NCBI GenBank assembly: GCA_023433965.1 | Contig: JAEYTQ010000747.1 | Span: 1-6,748 of the forward strand | Reading direction: 5' to 3' | DNA: 6,748 bases | Source: Pseudomonadota bacterium | Lineage (GTDB): Bacteria > Pseudomonadota > Alphaproteobacteria > Rhizobiales > Xanthobacteraceae | The notes under the pieces: model-generated | Told to the model about the DNA's origin: nothing | The model's input: only the letters and a program-made list of their open reading frames with translations | The model's database searches: none | In this document: one piece after another, positions 6,093-6,748 of the stretch | How the letters are laid out: each line of letters begins with the position of its first letter | How positions within the stretch are numbered: position 1 is the first letter of the stretch | Made by a program: the position numbers and the translations under genes

Positions 6093-6743
6093 TCAGGAAA
6101 TCACCGAGTGCCGGGACAGGTTCGCCACGACACGTTTCTGTGCGTTGATGACATGGGCCCGCAGCAAGGTCGCCGCCCGCCGCCCTTCGCGAGCCTGAAG
6201 AGCGTCGATGATCTCGACATGTTCGGCGACCAGGCGGGTCGTGTCGCGCCCTCGCCCGGAATCGATGCTGACGCGCACCAGCCGGTCCGCCTGCGACACC
6301 AGCGCGGCCGCTTCCTCCCGCATGCGACGGTTGGGCGAGCACATGGCGACCGCGACGTGGAATGCGCAATTGTACTTGATGAACTCCGACGCGTCCGCGT
6401 CGAACGTCCGATACCGATCCAGCGCCTTGAGATCCTCGTCTCGAGCGTATTGGGCAGCGTCGGCCACACAGGCGGATTCGAGGACCTCGCGAAACCGGAA
6501 GATATCGCGGGCATCGGCAAGGGAGACCGGATTCACCCGATAGCCCTGTCGCGGGTGAACGGTGACGAGACGCTCCCGTTCGAGACGGAGCAGCGCCTCC
6601 CTCACCGGCTGCTTGCTCACCTCGAAGCGAGCGGCGAGGTCCTGCTCCCTCAAGTCCTCACCCGGCGCGACGCGGCATCCGATGATCTCTTCGCGCAGGC
6701 GCAAATAGACTTCGTCGCGGAGAAGTCTGGGACTTTCTGGCAT
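6093..6743 (-). CDS. GntR-family transcriptional regulator, FadR/FCD subfamily
   Basis: DNA-binding regulator, 216 residues. The N-terminal winged helix (about 8-72) shows the classic pattern LRDEVYLRLREEIIG, APGEDLREQDLAARFEVSKQPVREALLRLERERLV and HPRQGYRV. The C-terminal FCD effector domain (about 78-205) is all-helical with likely metal ligands H129 (in NCAFHVA), H175 (in AEHVEII) and H197 (in LRAHVIN); the fourth position, often aspartate, is N125. The subfamily usually binds small organic acids and often represses the adjacent catabolic operon, so this one probably senses the pathway substrate or an intermediate. It is the first visible gene of the operon and is co-directional, suggesting autoregulation. 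The ATG at 6743 fits the usual domain onset, but only 5 bases remain upstream, so neither ribosome site nor operator can be seen and a slightly earlier start outside the window is possible. Confidence 0.94.
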   Translation of the reverse strand: MPESPRLLRDEVYLRLREEIIGCRVAPGEDLREQDLAARFEVSKQPVREALLRLERERLVTVHPRQGYRVNPVSLADARDIFRFREVLESACVADAAQYARDEDLKALDRYRTFDADASEFIKYNCAFHVAVAMCSPNRRMREEAAALVSQADRLVRVSIDSGRGRDTTRLVAEHVEIIDALQAREGRRAATLLRAHVINAQKRVVANLSRHSVIS

Positions 6744-6748
6744 TTCAG

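Larger units (their letters stand above)
20..6743 (-). other. Putative seven-gene uptake-and-catabolism operon
   Basis: All seven genes run on the minus strand with gaps of 19, 16, 63, 19, 3 and -4 bases and no recognisable terminator between them, in the order regulator, aldehyde dehydrogenase, hydrolase, binding protein, ATPase, permease, permease. The operon promoter would be beyond the right edge. Whether more genes follow on the left is unknown: the 19 bases after the last stop hold no start codon I can assign. Confidence 0.75.

Noticed and set aside
4568..6148. 526-residue plus-strand open frame antisense to the aldehyde dehydrogenase
   Set aside because: The minus-strand aldehyde dehydrogenase has every catalytic motif; the antisense product has low-complexity R/D/H-rich composition and no motif.
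6387..6402. 7-bp inverted repeat CGACGCG/CGCGTCG with a 2-base centre in the regulator gene as an operator
   Set aside because: It is within GC-rich codons for D, A and S and is all alternating CG-type sequence, so chance is the simplest explanation.

Overview
The window is a single, tightly packed, one-direction gene block on the minus strand from a GC-rich bacterium. The protein styles (FCD-type GntR regulator, NitT/TauT-type importer, family VIII-like serine hydrolase) fit a metabolically versatile proteobacterium, alpha (Rhizobiales-like) or beta (Burkholderiales-like). This is a judgement from sequence character only; no rRNA, tRNA or other taxonomic marker is present.

In transcription order (right to left) the block is: a GntR/FCD transcriptional regulator (6743-6093); an NAD(P)-dependent aldehyde dehydrogenase (6073-4553); a cytoplasmic serine hydrolase of the beta-lactamase/class C esterase fold (4536-3379); a periplasmic substrate-binding protein of the NMT1/SsuA-like family whose reading frame is broken by a 1-nt deletion (3315-2387); its ABC ATPase (2367-1564); and two different ABC permeases (1560-802 and 805-20). 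Gaps are 19, 16, 63, 19, 3 and -4 nt, so one polycistronic mRNA is likely. Its promoter would lie to the right of the window. No intrinsic terminator is seen.

Taken together this looks like a self-regulated uptake-and-degradation operon. The binding protein captures a small organic compound in the periplasm, and a permease pair driven by one ATPase imports it. The hydrolase then cleaves an ester, lactone or amide bond in the cytoplasm, the aldehyde dehydrogenase oxidises an aldehyde product to the acid, and the GntR protein senses the substrate or an intermediate. The substrate cannot be read from the sequence, and I know of no characterised pathway with exactly this set of genes.

Points worth a second look are the frameshift in the binding protein, the two non-identical permeases that both lack the usual EAA-loop glycine, non-ATG starts in all three membrane-complex genes, and two perfect GC-rich inverted repeats buried in coding sequence. 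Large antisense open frames on the plus strand are judged to be shadows. There is no non-coding stretch over 300 bases, and no CRISPR, RNA gene, insertion sequence or phage feature is visible.
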